The notes beneath the pieces are model-generated. The model made no database searches. It was not told the origin of the DNA and saw only the letters and a list, made by a program, of their open reading frames with translations. Shown piece by piece: positions 8,250 to 20,497 of a stretch of DNA of 64,000 nt. The stretch comes from Vibrio sp. B1FLJ16 (GTDB lineage: Bacteria; Pseudomonadota; Gammaproteobacteria; Enterobacterales; Vibrionaceae), in the NCBI RefSeq assembly GCF_905175385.1, contig NZ_HG992750.1:806001-870000 (forward strand), written 5' to 3'. How positions within the stretch are numbered: position 1 is the first letter of the stretch; every line of letters starts with the position of its first letter. The translations under genes and the position numbers were made by a program.

Positions 8250-10671
8250 ATGAACCTAAATGTCCTTCCCGAACGTATCAAAGCGCATAAATCTGCACTG
8301 GTAAATATTGTAACGCCGCCTGTTTGTACAGAACGTGCAGAGGCTTATACCCGTGCGTATCAAGCTAATGAAGATAAACCTGTCATTGTTCAGCGAGCTC
8401 TGGCGTTGCAAGAGCATTTACGCACTCGTACCATTGGATTAAACACGATGAGCTGATAGTTGGTAACCAGGCGAGTAAAGTCCGCGCTGCGCCAATCTTT
8501 CCGGAATACACGGTGCGTTGGATTGAAGCTGAAATTGACGAACTGGCTGATCGCCCGGGCGCAGGCTTTGCGGTAACGGAAGAAGATAAACAGAATATTC
8601 ACGCGATCACGCCATACTGGCGCGGTAAAACGGTTCAAGACCGTTGTTATGGACTGTTTACTAATGAGCAGCAAGAGATCTTAGCCAGCACTATCATCAA
8701 AGCCGAAGGCAACATGACATCGGGTGATGCGCACCTTGCGGTAGATAACGAAAAGATCCTTAAGTTGGGCATGAATGGCTTAATCGAAGACGTTCGTCAC
8801 CATCGCGGTAATAATGACGTTTCTACTTATGAAGGTTTGAAAAAAGAGCAGTTCTACAAGTCAGTAGAAATTGTCTTGCTTGCGATTCAGGATCATATAG
8901 TGAGCTACGCAGACCTTGCTTTTGAAATGGCGCAAAGTGAAACACGTCCGGAGCGAAAAGCGGAGCTTGAGGCGATTGCAGATAACTGCCGTCGCGTTGC
9001 TTTCCATGCGCCGACTAACTTCTGGCAAGCGTTGCAATTAAGCTACTTTGTTCAGTTGATGCTGCAAATTGAATCGAATGGCCACTCAGTGTCATTTGGA
9101 CGTATGGATCAGTTCCTAAATGAATACTACGTGCGCGATATTGAAAATGGGGCGATAGAAAAAGAATTTGCTCTGGAGTTATTGCAAAGCTGCTGGTTGA
9201 AGCTGCTGGAAGTGAACAAAATCCGTTCAGGTGCGCACTCGAAAGCATCGGCTGGCTCGCCACTGTATCAAAATGTTTGTATCGGTGGTCAAAAACTGAA
9301 TGAGAACGGAGAGCCAGAAGACGCAGTAAACCCACTTTCTTGGGCGATTCTGGAGTCATGTGGTCAGCTGCGTTCTACTCAACCAAACTTAAGTGTACGC
9401 TACCATGAAGGTCTGAACCAAGAGTTCTTGATGGGCTGTATTGAAGTCATTAAATGTGGTTTCGGTATGCCTGCGTTCAACAATGATGAAATCGTAATTC
9501 CAGAATTCATCAAACTGGGTGTCGAGAAAGAAGACGCTTACAACTATGCTTCCATTGGTTGTATCGAAACCGCCGTTCCGGGTAAATGGGGTTACCGTTG
9601 TACTGGTATGAGCTTTATCAACTTCGCTCGAATTTTACTTGCAGCGTTAAATGAAGGTGTGGATGCAACCACCGGTAAAGCTTTCTTGCCGCATGATAAG
9701 TCTCTGGCGAAAGGCAACTTTGAGAACTTTGAGCAGGTGACCGAATCGTGGGCAGAGCAAATTCGCTACTACACGCGTAAATCGATTGAGATTGATTGTG
9801 TGGTTGATAGTGTTCTTGAACACCAAGCGCAAGATATCTTCTGTTCTACATTAGTGGATGACTGTTTGGCAGTGGTAAAACGGTCAAAGAGGGTGGTGCG
9901 AAATACGATTGGGTATCTGGCCTGCAAGTGGGTATCGCAAACTTAGGTAACAGCCTGGCTGCGATTAAACATCTCGTGTTCGATGATGCGCAAATTACTC
10001 AACCTGAGCTAGCAAAAGCATTAGCTGAAGATTTCGACGGTATTGAGAACGAACAGCTTCGCCAGCGTTTAATCAACTTTGCGCCAAAATATGGTAACGA
10101 TGATGATGCGGTCGATCAGCTATTGGCAGACGCATATCAAGTCTACATTGGTGAACTAGAGCAGTTTGTCAATACACGTCATGGCCGTGGCCCTGTCGGC
10201 GGCGGTTACTATGCAGGTACATCAAGCATTTCAGCCAACGTTCCGTTTGGTGCGTCGACGATGGCAACGCCAGATGGTCGTAAAGCAAAAACACCACTAG
10301 CAGAGGGTGCGAGCCCTGCTTCAGGATCGGACCGTTTAGGGCCAACAGCGGTCTACAACTCAGTGGGTAAGATTCAAGCGAATAAAATCTTAGGCGGTGT
10401 ACTGCTTAATCAGAAGTTAAGCCCAGCGGCAGTGGCGTCAGAAGGTGATAAGCTGAAACTTTCTATGCTTATCCGAACCTTCTTTAACCACCACAAGGGT
10501 TGGCACGTTCAATATAATATTGTTTCTCGCGATACCTTACTGGCTGCGAAGAAAAATCCGGAACAATACCGTGATTTAGTGGTTCGAGTGGCGGGTTATT
10601 CTGCGTTCTTTACCGCGCTATCACCAGATGCACAAGACGACATTATTGCGCGTACTGAGCACGAGCTATAA
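8250..10671 (+). pseudogene. Glycyl-radical enzyme (PflD/YbiW type) with two frameshifts
   Basis: Joined across three frames this is an enzyme of about 807 residues, the normal length for the family. It keeps the thiyl-radical cysteine in ASIGCIET, and the C-terminal glycyl-radical motif RVAGYSAF. Two single-base deletions break it: one near 8432, where RTRTI should continue as WIKHDELIVGNQ, and one near 9873, where DDCLA should continue as RGKTVKEGGAKYDW. Each break is resolved by adding one base, and the code on both sides is well conserved, so inactivation is recent or the bases are sequencing errors. Substrate is unknown; GCIE resembles the glycerol/diol dehydratase-like branch rather than PflB. 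Confidence 0.85.
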
Positions 10672-10688
10672 GTGAATCTTCACTTTAG

Positions 10689-10701
10689 TTTCAAATGAAA
10701 G
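10689..10701. promoter_or_regulatory. Candidate DeoR operator upstream of second DeoR gene
   Basis: TTTCAAATGAAAG, matching the sites at 7231-7243 and 6471-6484, stands between the glycyl-radical gene and the DeoR gene. This may be an autoregulatory operator. Confidence 0.45.
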
Positions 10702-10702
10702 T

Positions 10703-10727
10703 AAGAGGCATTATAATAATGCCTCTT
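10703..10727 (+). terminator. Intrinsic terminator after glycyl-radical gene
   Basis: AAGAGGCATTAT (10703-10714) and ATAATGCCTCTT (10716-10727) form a long hairpin followed by TTTATT. It would end the activase/enzyme transcript and leave the DeoR gene with its own promoter. Confidence 0.75.
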
Positions 10728-10762
10728 TTATTATTCCGTCCTTTACTGAAAGTCTATAAGCC

Positions 10763-11503
10763 ATGAACCCAAGACAAAATGAAATTCTCCAGCTCGTTAA
10801 CGACCGAAAGCGAGTTCAAGTTACTGAGTTAGTGGACGTGATTGGCGTTTCTGGGGTGACTATCCGACAAGATCTCAATTTCCTTGAGCAAGAAGGGTAC
10901 TTAAAGCGAGTGCACGGCGCTGCAATGGCTTTGCAAAGTGATGATATTGATAACCGACTGGAAGTGCGCTTTGATATTAAACAATCGCTTGCGAATAAAG
11001 CCGCAGATTTGGTTGCACCTAATGAAACGGTGTTAATTGAAGGGGGAAGTGCGAACGCGCTGTTGGCGAGAACACTGGCTGAGAGGGGAGATGTCACGAT
11101 TATCACACCTTCTGCGTACATCGCACACTTGATACGTAACACCTCCGCGAACATCATTTTGCTTGGCGGTGTTTATCAGCACCAAGGTGAAAGCTTAGTG
11201 GGGCCATTAACTAAACTCTGCATTGAAAATATTCACTTTAGTACCGCTTTCTTAGGTATCGATGGATTTCAACCAGACACCGGTTTTACCAGCCGCGATA
11301 TGATGAGAGCAGAGATAGCCTCGACTATTTTGGCTAAAAATCGCCGCAACATTGTGCTTACCGATTCGAGTAAATTTGGTCAGATCTTTCCTTCTACAAT
11401 AGGCCGAGTTGAGCAAATATCGATTGTATTAACAGATAGCTCGGCACCTGAAGCGGATATAGAGTTCCTCAAGCAAAACGGTATCACAGTCTATTTTGGT
11501 TAG
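10763..11503 (+). CDS. DeoR-family transcriptional regulator (2)
   Basis: A 246-residue regulator with an N-terminal DeoR helix-turn-helix (VTELVDVIGVSGVTIRQDL, wing RVHGAA) and a C-terminal sugar-phosphate-type sensor domain (VLIEGGSANALLAR, ILLGGVYQ, FLGIDGFQPDTGFTSRD). Length and motifs are normal for the family. It follows the glycyl-radical cluster after a terminator and has a TTTCAAATGAAAG palindrome in front of it; the same palindrome lies in the fsa/activase promoter, so it is the better of the two DeoR genes as regulator of that cluster. It is convergent with the large acyl-ligase gene. Confidence 0.88.
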   Translation: MNPRQNEILQLVNDRKRVQVTELVDVIGVSGVTIRQDLNFLEQEGYLKRVHGAAMALQSDDIDNRLEVRFDIKQSLANKAADLVAPNETVLIEGGSANALLARTLAERGDVTIITPSAYIAHLIRNTSANIILLGGVYQHQGESLVGPLTKLCIENIHFSTAFLGIDGFQPDTGFTSRDMMRAEIASTILAKNRRNIVLTDSSKFGQIFPSTIGRVEQISIVLTDSSAPEADIEFLKQNGITVYFG

Positions 11504-11531
11504 ACGTGATCAAAGAGGCCACCATTCATAT

Positions 11532-14375
11532 CTAAGCTAATTGTGAACTGCGTGCCATATCTGGCTCACCGCAGTGGCTTAGGATTTCTGCTCTGGCTTT
11601 AGCTCTGAGTTCAAGAGCACAGTTCCAGTCATTGCCTTGAGGGTAGATTGGCTGACCAATGGTGACATTGATATCGCCTCTACGTGGGAAAAGTGAATTG
11701 CCTCTGAGTTTCGAACGGGTGCCACATAGGGTAATTGGAATAACCGGAACCCCTGAATTTGTGGCAGCGATGAATGCGCCCATGTGAAACGGATGCAAAC
11801 CGGCCATCCTGAATAATGTCCCTTCTGGAAAAACAACTAACGGCTGGGTATCATTTGAATCAACGGTAAGTTTTTTCGCATCCAAAACGCTCTTTTCTAC
11901 ATCAAAACGTTCAACGAATTCGGTACCGAGTTTAGTTAAGAAAATCCGCGTAAATGGGTTATTCAACAGTTCGCTTTTAGCGACAAAGCGACACTGTAAA
12001 CCCGTTACCGCAACAATCACTAAGCCATCAAGATAGCTGCTGTGATTCGCAACTAAAATGCTGGGACTGTTCTGATTGGGTAGGTTTTGTATCCCGTCTA
12101 CTTTGCATGTTGTCCCTGTTAGCTTGATCAACGCTTTCGCACCCAACTGAGTGACCTTCCAACATAAGGACTTACCAGGCAGTAAGGCAACCAATGTCCA
12201 AACGATAACGGAAAGCAAGGCTAAGATTAACCATACATACGCCGCATAGGCTATATCCGAGAAAGTACGCGCGTATTTACGTACCTGTGGCATGATGCCA
12301 GCTGCAGCCAGATTCATGGTCTGTAGCCAAACCGCGCGATGTTGTTTAGCAAATGAGCCTTTTTCATACAGCTCTTTACAAGCGCTTCGGCGGATTTTAC
12401 CACTGGACGTTTTAGGGATTGCATGAGGCGGTCCAATGACGATGTCATCTACCGGGCTGCCAAGTAGGCGCAAAGCGAGTTTGTTAATTTTCGCTTTAAA
12501 GTGCTTTATTTTACCTGTATCGGTTTCGCGACTTTCTGCAAGAACCACCAGCTTTTCTGTGCCAGAATGGCAGTCGTGACAGCCAAAAGCGGCGACGCAA
12601 CCTTTACGTATCCCACTAATGCCTGCTACTGCTTGTTCGAGTTCGTGGGGATAGATATTGCGACCGGCTTTTATAATGATGTCTTTACTTCGTCCAGTGA
12701 TGAAAAGCTCGCCACTGAGCGTGAAAGCGCGATCACCGGTTACCAGCCAGTCATCGTGATAGAGCTTGTCTGTTTGTTCCGGATTACGATAATAGCCCTG
12801 AGTGGCAGATGGCCCCTGAAACTCAAGTGAGCCTTCCTCACCTTCGGGTAACTCCTTACCGAGTTCGTCTACAATACGAATTTGATGCTCCGGCAACGGA
12901 TAACCAAGTCCAATGAAAGGGATAGCATCGGCTTCGTCTTCATTTACCAGTATCGCTTGACCATGCTGACTTAATGACTCTCTGTCGAAATATTCAATTC
13001 TGGGCTCTCGAACTTTAACAGGGAAAGTGAGTCCGACAGAGGACTCTGCTAACCCATAAACGGGCGACATGGTTTCTGGCCTGAAACCATACTTAGCATA
13101 TCTTTCGGTAAAGCTTTTAATGGATTTTGGACTTACCGGCTCAGCGCCGTTCCAGGATAGCCGCCAACTGCTGAGATCCAGCCCCTCAAGCTCGCTTTCC
13201 TTGACCCGGGCAACGCAGAGTTCATAAGCAAAATTCGGTGCCGGAGATAAGGTTCCCCGGTGTCGATGAATAGCCCAGAGCCAGCGCTGGGGTTTGGTTA
13301 AAAACAGTAATGGCGACATGATCACTAAAGGAATTGCGTGGTAGAGGCTGCCGAGCCAAGCGCCAATTAAACCCATGTCGTGATAGACAGGCAGCCAGCT
13401 TACGAAAACATCATCAGATTTTGCGCCGATAATTCTTCCCATTGCACGAATGTTCGCGAGTAAATTCGAATGTGTCAGCGTCACGCCTTTGGGCACGCCA
13501 GTACTGCCCGATGTATATTGTAGAAATGCGATGTCGTCAGTTTCAGCGATACCGACGTCAGGCGAAATTTGCGATGTACTTTCAAGATCTTCACATGTGA
13601 CAATTGCCTCAATGCTCGGAACCTGCAATTTAAGTAAGTGAGCGAGGGGCTTGGCTTGGGGTACTGTAATCAGTAACTTTGCCTGCGCGTTATTCAGAAT
13701 GCTTGCATGACGATTTAAATGATCCTCGATTTGTTGCACTCTTGCTGGTGGATATATAGGTACAGGGATGGCTCTGGCATAGAGGATACCGAAAAAACTG
13801 AAAAAGTAATCGGTGCTCGTCGGCAGCATAATCGCCACGCAATCTCCCGGTTCAATGCCGGTATCGACTAATCCTGCAGAGATTCTGAGAGCCTGATCTT
13901 TAAGCTGTTTGTAGCTGACTTCTATGAGTTCGTCAGCGTTTTGATAGACATACAGGTGCGGACGTTCAGGGTGATGATCTACATGCCAGTCGAGCAGATC
14001 TTGTAGTGTACTGGCTTCTGTGGGGAAAAGGTTGACGGAGTCGAGTTTGATTTCTCGAGTCGAACTGCCTGGCTCAACTACTTTGTCTGCAGACATCGCT
14101 TTAATTACTTCATTCACGATATCTTCTGGTGATGAGATACTCGACAGAGCATTGTCAGACAAAGTAACGTCAAATTGTGTTTCAATACGAGTTAGAAGCT
14201 CTGCGCGAGTTAGGCTGTCAAATGCAAGGTCACGATCAAGGTCGCTCTTTAAATTAAGGGAAACAGACGATATTATTTCGGGATCCAGTTCTAGCGCAAG
14301 CTCCCGAACGACCTCTAATACAGCTTTAGTGATATTTTCAGAATTTTTACCTGTACTGCCTTTATCGTCAGACAT
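11532..14375 (-). CDS. ACP-fatty acyl-AMP ligase-PlsC acyltransferase fusion
   Basis: A 947-residue three-part protein. Residues about 15-95 are an acyl carrier domain with the phosphopantetheine site FDSLTRAEL. About 115-680 is an acyl-adenylate-forming domain with LQYTSGSTGVPKGV and the FAAL-like motif WLPVYHDMGLIGAW. A hydrophobic segment near 715-735 precedes an acyltransferase domain (about 750-940) with ANHSSYLDG (H-x4-D) and VFPEGT. The combination implies that a fatty acid is adenylated, loaded on the attached ACP and passed to a glycerophosphate or lysophospholipid acceptor at the membrane; E. coli Aas is a related ligase/acyltransferase fusion, but lacks the ACP. It ends near the convergent DeoR gene without a clear terminator. 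Confidence 0.88.
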   Translation of the reverse strand: MSDDKGSTGKNSENITKAVLEVVRELALELDPEIISSVSLNLKSDLDRDLAFDSLTRAELLTRIETQFDVTLSDNALSSISSPEDIVNEVIKAMSADKVVEPGSSTREIKLDSVNLFPTEASTLQDLLDWHVDHHPERPHLYVYQNADELIEVSYKQLKDQALRISAGLVDTGIEPGDCVAIMLPTSTDYFFSFFGILYARAIPVPIYPPARVQQIEDHLNRHASILNNAQAKLLITVPQAKPLAHLLKLQVPSIEAIVTCEDLESTSQISPDVGIAETDDIAFLQYTSGSTGVPKGVTLTHSNLLANIRAMGRIIGAKSDDVFVSWLPVYHDMGLIGAWLGSLYHAIPLVIMSPLLFLTKPQRWLWAIHRHRGTLSPAPNFAYELCVARVKESELEGLDLSSWRLSWNGAEPVSPKSIKSFTERYAKYGFRPETMSPVYGLAESSVGLTFPVKVREPRIEYFDRESLSQHGQAILVNEDEADAIPFIGLGYPLPEHQIRIVDELGKELPEGEEGSLEFQGPSATQGYYRNPEQTDKLYHDDWLVTGDRAFTLSGELFITGRSKDIIIKAGRNIYPHELEQAVAGISGIRKGCVAAFGCHDCHSGTEKLVVLAESRETDTGKIKHFKAKINKLALRLLGSPVDDIVIGPPHAIPKTSSGKIRRSACKELYEKGSFAKQHRAVWLQTMNLAAAGIMPQVRKYARTFSDIAYAAYVWLILALLSVIVWTLVALLPGKSLCWKVTQLGAKALIKLTGTTCKVDGIQNLPNQNSPSILVANHSSYLDGLVIVAVTGLQCRFVAKSELLNNPFTRIFLTKLGTEFVERFDVEKSVLDAKKLTVDSNDTQPLVVFPEGTLFRMAGLHPFHMGAFIAATNSGVPVIPITLCGTRSKLRGNSLFPRRGDINVTIGQPIYPQGNDWNCALELRAKARAEILSHCGEPDMARSSQLA

Positions 14376-14415
14376 AATAAAGCTTCCTGATAAAAGAAGA
14401 GTTGAGGCTGGTTTT

Positions 14416-14577
14416 ATACCAATCTACATAAGTATCTGATCTTTCTTGTTGGTTAAAATAGCTGATAGCTGCGTTATAGATTTTGCAATTAGAATAACTA
14501 GTTACAGCAATCTATGCCTTGCTCTAAGCGATTTTCCCTGCGCAATAAGTAGATCACTTACTTATCCAGAATGGTAT
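14416..14577. mobile_element. MITE-like inverted-repeat element (162 bp)
   Basis: The ends are imperfect 26-bp terminal inverted repeats, beginning ATACCAATCTACATAAG on the left (14416-14441) and, on the other strand, ATACCATTCTGGATAAG on the right (14552-14577), 21 of 26 positions matching. There is no coding capacity. Elements with similar ends are common between genes in Vibrio and relatives, from memory. A truncated relative occurs at 24853-24914 on the far side of the island. Confidence 0.6.
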
Positions 14578-14824
14578 TACTCTGCTATTAACATTTATCG
14601 TATTTAAAGCTTAGACCACTACTGACAATAAATAGTAAATGGTGTTAATAAGTTACATATTCTGATAGTTCGGCCCGCCGCCACCTTCTGCGTTTCCTGG
14701 TGATGTTTTTTCATACTTCAATTTAAGCAACCATGCTTACTCTGAACTCTGGGTGTACGTAGCGGAATTGTACTACACTGGATTTTACAGAGGCTATCGT
14801 GCTTAAGGCTCTAGGAGTGACCGC
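14578..14824. other. Island left boundary and lon promoter region
   Basis: This stretch holds the left direct repeat (14636-14710) and then about 110 bases that must contain the promoter of the Lon-family gene. AGGAG at 14812-14816 is its ribosome-binding site. No other gene was seen. Confidence 0.5.
14636..14710 (-). repeat. Left direct repeat: remnant of ETF-QO 3' end
   Basis: Bases 14636-14690 are identical over 55 bp to 24914-24968, which is the stop codon and last codons of the ETF-QO gene plus 17 bases beyond it. Similarity continues with a 2-base deletion and substitutions to about 14710 (TTTCCTGGTGATG against TTTCCAGGTAATG). The remnant keeps the ETF-QO stop codon at 14653-14655 but has no gene body, so it marks the left end of an inserted segment. 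Confidence 0.85.
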
Positions 14825-17248
14825 GTGCAGAAGAAGTGTCTAGCTCTGACGGAGGTGCAGCTTTATCATGCCTGCGATCTCAGCTTGCTGAATTTTGATA
14901 CCACCGAAGAGTTACCGACGCTGGCCGAGCCACTGGGTCAGGATCGAGCAATGGAAGCCCTGAGTTTTGGGCTCGATATGCCCCACGCGGGATACAATAT
15001 TTTTGTCACCGGTTCAACTGGTTTAGGCAAGCATACCCTCATCGAGCGGGTGCTGCTAAGTCTTTCCCAGGGTGCACCTGCTGCTGACTGGTGTTATGTC
15101 AATAATTTCAACCATCCGCAGAATCCGATGATATTGCAGCTTAGCGCCGGGGATGGGCGACGGCTACGACAGAGCGTGCAAAACCTGATGGAGTACCTCG
15201 TGCAGGTGATCCCGGAAACGATGCAGAGTGATGATCTTCAGGCTCGAATACAAGCTATACAGTCGGAGTACACCGAGCGTTGTCATCGGGCTTTTCAAGC
15301 GGCTGAATCCCACTCTCAAGAGCGCCATATCGTTCTACAGAAAAACCAGAACGGTTACACTTTGCTGCCGGAACGAGACGGGAAAGTATTAAGTCAGGAG
15401 GAGTTCCGTGAACTTCCGGAAACGGAGCGGGTTAAGATAGAAGCGGATCTCAACGCACTGCGTCAGGAGCTCAAGCAAATCTCGCGGGACATGCCACTTT
15501 GGCATCGCCAACATCAGCAGGCCATTAAACAGCTTCAGCGGGATACCGTGGCCATCACTATCAGCCAACTTTTTTTGGATCTAGAGCAAAAGTTTTGCGC
15601 TTACCAGACGGTGATTGATTATCTGTATAGCTTTAAGCAAAACTTAATCGACAATATTGAACGCTTTCAACAGGTCCTGAACAGTTTGTCAGAAGAACAT
15701 AAAAGCGATCAAGTGACGGAGTATTTCACTGAGTATCAAGTGAATTTGCTAGTCGATAACAGCGATACTAAAGGGCGGCCGGTGATCTATGAGGACACTC
15801 CGACCGTGGCGAATCTGTTGGGGCGCGTGGAGCACCTCAGTCATGCCGGTACGCTGTATACTAATTTCATGTTGATTAAAGCTGGTGCACTACATCGTGC
15901 CAATGGTGGTTATCTGGTTCTGGACGCGGCTCGATTGGTTAACAGTCCCTTACTTTGGGACTCACTCAAGCGAGCGATACGTTCAAATAAAATTCGGATT
16001 CAGTTTTTGGAGCAGATGCTGAGTTTAGCCACGACCACTACAATCGAGCCCGAGGTAGTCCCGTTGGATTTGAAAGTAGTGCTATGTGGTGATCGGCGGT
16101 TGTACTATCTACTCAAACATTATGATCCGGAATTTAGCTTGTTGTTTAAGGTTCAGGCCGATTTTTCGGAAGAGCTGTCTCGAGACGAAGCGTCAACACG
16201 TTTGTATGCGCAGCTAATTAGGACAGTACAGAGCCGAGAAAAGTTACTTCCTTTGTCACGAGAAGCGGTTGCCAGGGTAATTGAGTACAGTAGTCGGATG
16301 GTGGCCGATCGGGATAAACTCTCCCTGCATATGAGTTCCCTAATGGATTTGTTGCGCGACACGAATTACTGGTCTAAAAAGCGTGAAGAAAAAGTGATCA
16401 CAGCAGAGGCTGTCGAAGCGGCTGTGACGGCGCAGCGTCACCGGGTAAACTACGTCAAAGAGTGCCAACAGGAAAGTGTGTTGCGCGGGATTAGAAAAAT
16501 CGACACCGAGGGTGTCGCGGTGGGGCAGATCAACGCGCTATCAATTGTAGCAATTGGCGACCATTCTTTTGGCCTGCCTTCGCGCATTACATCGACTATT
16601 AGACTGGGTGACGGCAAGATACTTGATATTGAGCGAGAGGTTGATCTTGGTGGTTCAATTCACTCTAAAGGGGTGATGATTCTAAGCGGTTTTTTAGGGG
16701 AGCGCTATGGACAGAGCCAGCCACTGTCATTGAGTGCTTCTCTGGCCTTTGAGCAGTCTTACGGCGGGGTTGATGGAGACAGCGCTTCTGCCGCGGAACT
16801 ATGCAGTTTGTTATCGGCCATTGGTCAGATCCCGCTTAAACAGTCGGTGGCCATTACTGGAGCGATTAATCAACATGGTCTGATTGAGGCGGTTGGCGGT
16901 ATCAATGAAAAAATAGAAGGCTTTTTTGAGATCTGTCAGACACGTGAGTTTAACGGAGATAATGGTGTGATTATTCCCGCGGCTAATATTGCTCATCTGA
17001 TGTTACGTTCCGATATCCGTGAGGCTGTCCGAGATAACCGGTTTCATATATGGGCGATTGACCATGTTGATCAGGCGATGGAGCTACTCACGGACTTACC
17101 TATTGGGGAGGCGGTCAACGAAAAGTATCCGGAGATGAGTGTGAATGGCAAGATCCATAAGCGACTCTCTGAGCTGACGCAATTACGTCAACAGTTTGGC
17201 GGGCATGCCAACGATCCCAGTGCCAAAAAGGGTTCTGATGATCTCTAA
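14825..17248 (+). CDS. Lon-family ATP-dependent protease (YcbZ/LonB-like)
   Basis: An 807-residue AAA+ protease. An N-terminal region with P-loop-like VTGSTGLGKHTL (about residues 60-72) and a long helical insert (about 125-300, rich in E and Q) lead to an AAA core with GGYLVLDAARL, and a C-terminal Lon catalytic domain. The Ser-Lys dyad is visible: Ser653 in GDSAS and Lys696 in GGINEKIEG, 43 residues apart as in E. coli Lon. Start is GTG at 14825 with AGGAG upstream. It opens the island, ahead of the N-ATPase operon and in the same direction. Richer in GGG, CGG and GAG codons than flanking genes, it looks acquired. The role is likely proteolysis under stress; targets are unknown. Confidence 0.88.
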   Translation: MQKKCLALTEVQLYHACDLSLLNFDTTEELPTLAEPLGQDRAMEALSFGLDMPHAGYNIFVTGSTGLGKHTLIERVLLSLSQGAPAADWCYVNNFNHPQNPMILQLSAGDGRRLRQSVQNLMEYLVQVIPETMQSDDLQARIQAIQSEYTERCHRAFQAAESHSQERHIVLQKNQNGYTLLPERDGKVLSQEEFRELPETERVKIEADLNALRQELKQISRDMPLWHRQHQQAIKQLQRDTVAITISQLFLDLEQKFCAYQTVIDYLYSFKQNLIDNIERFQQVLNSLSEEHKSDQVTEYFTEYQVNLLVDNSDTKGRPVIYEDTPTVANLLGRVEHLSHAGTLYTNFMLIKAGALHRANGGYLVLDAARLVNSPLLWDSLKRAIRSNKIRIQFLEQMLSLATTTTIEPEVVPLDLKVVLCGDRRLYYLLKHYDPEFSLLFKVQADFSEELSRDEASTRLYAQLIRTVQSREKLLPLSREAVARVIEYSSRMVADRDKLSLHMSSLMDLLRDTNYWSKKREEKVITAEAVEAAVTAQRHRVNYVKECQQESVLRGIRKIDTEGVAVGQINALSIVAIGDHSFGLPSRITSTIRLGDGKILDIEREVDLGGSIHSKGVMILSGFLGERYGQSQPLSLSASLAFEQSYGGVDGDSASAAELCSLLSAIGQIPLKQSVAITGAINQHGLIEAVGGINEKIEGFFEICQTREFNGDNGVIIPAANIAHLMLRSDIREAVRDNRFHIWAIDHVDQAMELLTDLPIGEAVNEKYPEMSVNGKIHKRLSELTQLRQQFGGHANDPSAKKGSDDL

Positions 17249-17427
17249 CTGTGAGTAGGGGCGGTAACCCACAACAACGCTTTTATCTCGAACAAAACTC
17301 ACCACGAAAGATATACATTCCCTGGTTACCCCAAGTTAATCAGTTAAACACTATACTAAAAACTGAAGTTGGTGCTCTCTTCGTAAATATAATTGCGTAA
17401 AGCAGGTATGCCTAAGCAGGGGTATAA

Positions 17428-19217
<1,790 letters not shown>

Positions 19218-19221
19218 TGTT

Positions 19222-19491
19222 ATGGCCAAACTTGATGATTTAAAAAAGAAAATCGAGCATCAGGCTGGCCGTATGAAGAAGGCAGAGCGAGAACGGTATA
19301 CGCTTCTCGGCCAAACGATTTACCTTGGGACGTTGGGGTTAGTGTTTGTGTTACCCGTTGTGGGGGGCGCCTACCTCGGCCATTGGATAGATAGCATGAT
19401 CGAAGGATACTCAATACGCTGGACAATGAGTTTTATTTTTCTCGGACTGATAGCAGGGGTGATGAATGCTTATTTTCTAATTCGGAAATAA
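19222..19491 (+). CDS. atpQ: N-ATPase assembly subunit AtpQ (AtpI-like)
   Basis: An 89-residue membrane protein with two transmembrane segments (about 30-50 and 65-85) after a charged N-terminus (KKKIEHQAGRMKKAERERY). It matches the AtpI-like AtpQ of N-ATPase operons, thought to help assemble the c-ring in the membrane. It starts five bases after atpC. In most N-ATPase operons a second small gene, atpR, follows here; only 53 non-coding bases separate this gene from atpB, so atpR is absent. Confidence 0.85.
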   Translation: MAKLDDLKKKIEHQAGRMKKAERERYTLLGQTIYLGTLGLVFVLPVVGGAYLGHWIDSMIEGYSIRWTMSFIFLGLIAGVMNAYFLIRK

Positions 19492-19544
19492 CGCCAAGAA
19501 TTTTAACTGGGGTTGGGTAACACCAAAGTGGTGAGACTATTATT

Positions 19545-20445
<901 letters not shown>

Positions 20446-20497
20446 GGGACAGGAGCCATTCTGTGATGGCGATTGTCTAATATTGAGGAATAATGCT

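Noticed and set aside
12501..12830. Plus-strand frame of 109 codons inside the acyl-ligase gene
   Set aside because: It is antisense to strongly conserved catalytic regions of the ligase and lacks support.
17366..17393. Sigma-70 promoter TTGGTG/TATAAT before atpD
   Set aside because: The gap between the hexamers is only about 13 bases, too short for a standard promoter.
20483..20497. Upstream TTG start for subunit b
   Set aside because: It would place the GAGGAA ribosome-binding site inside the coding region; TTG 20498 is better spaced.
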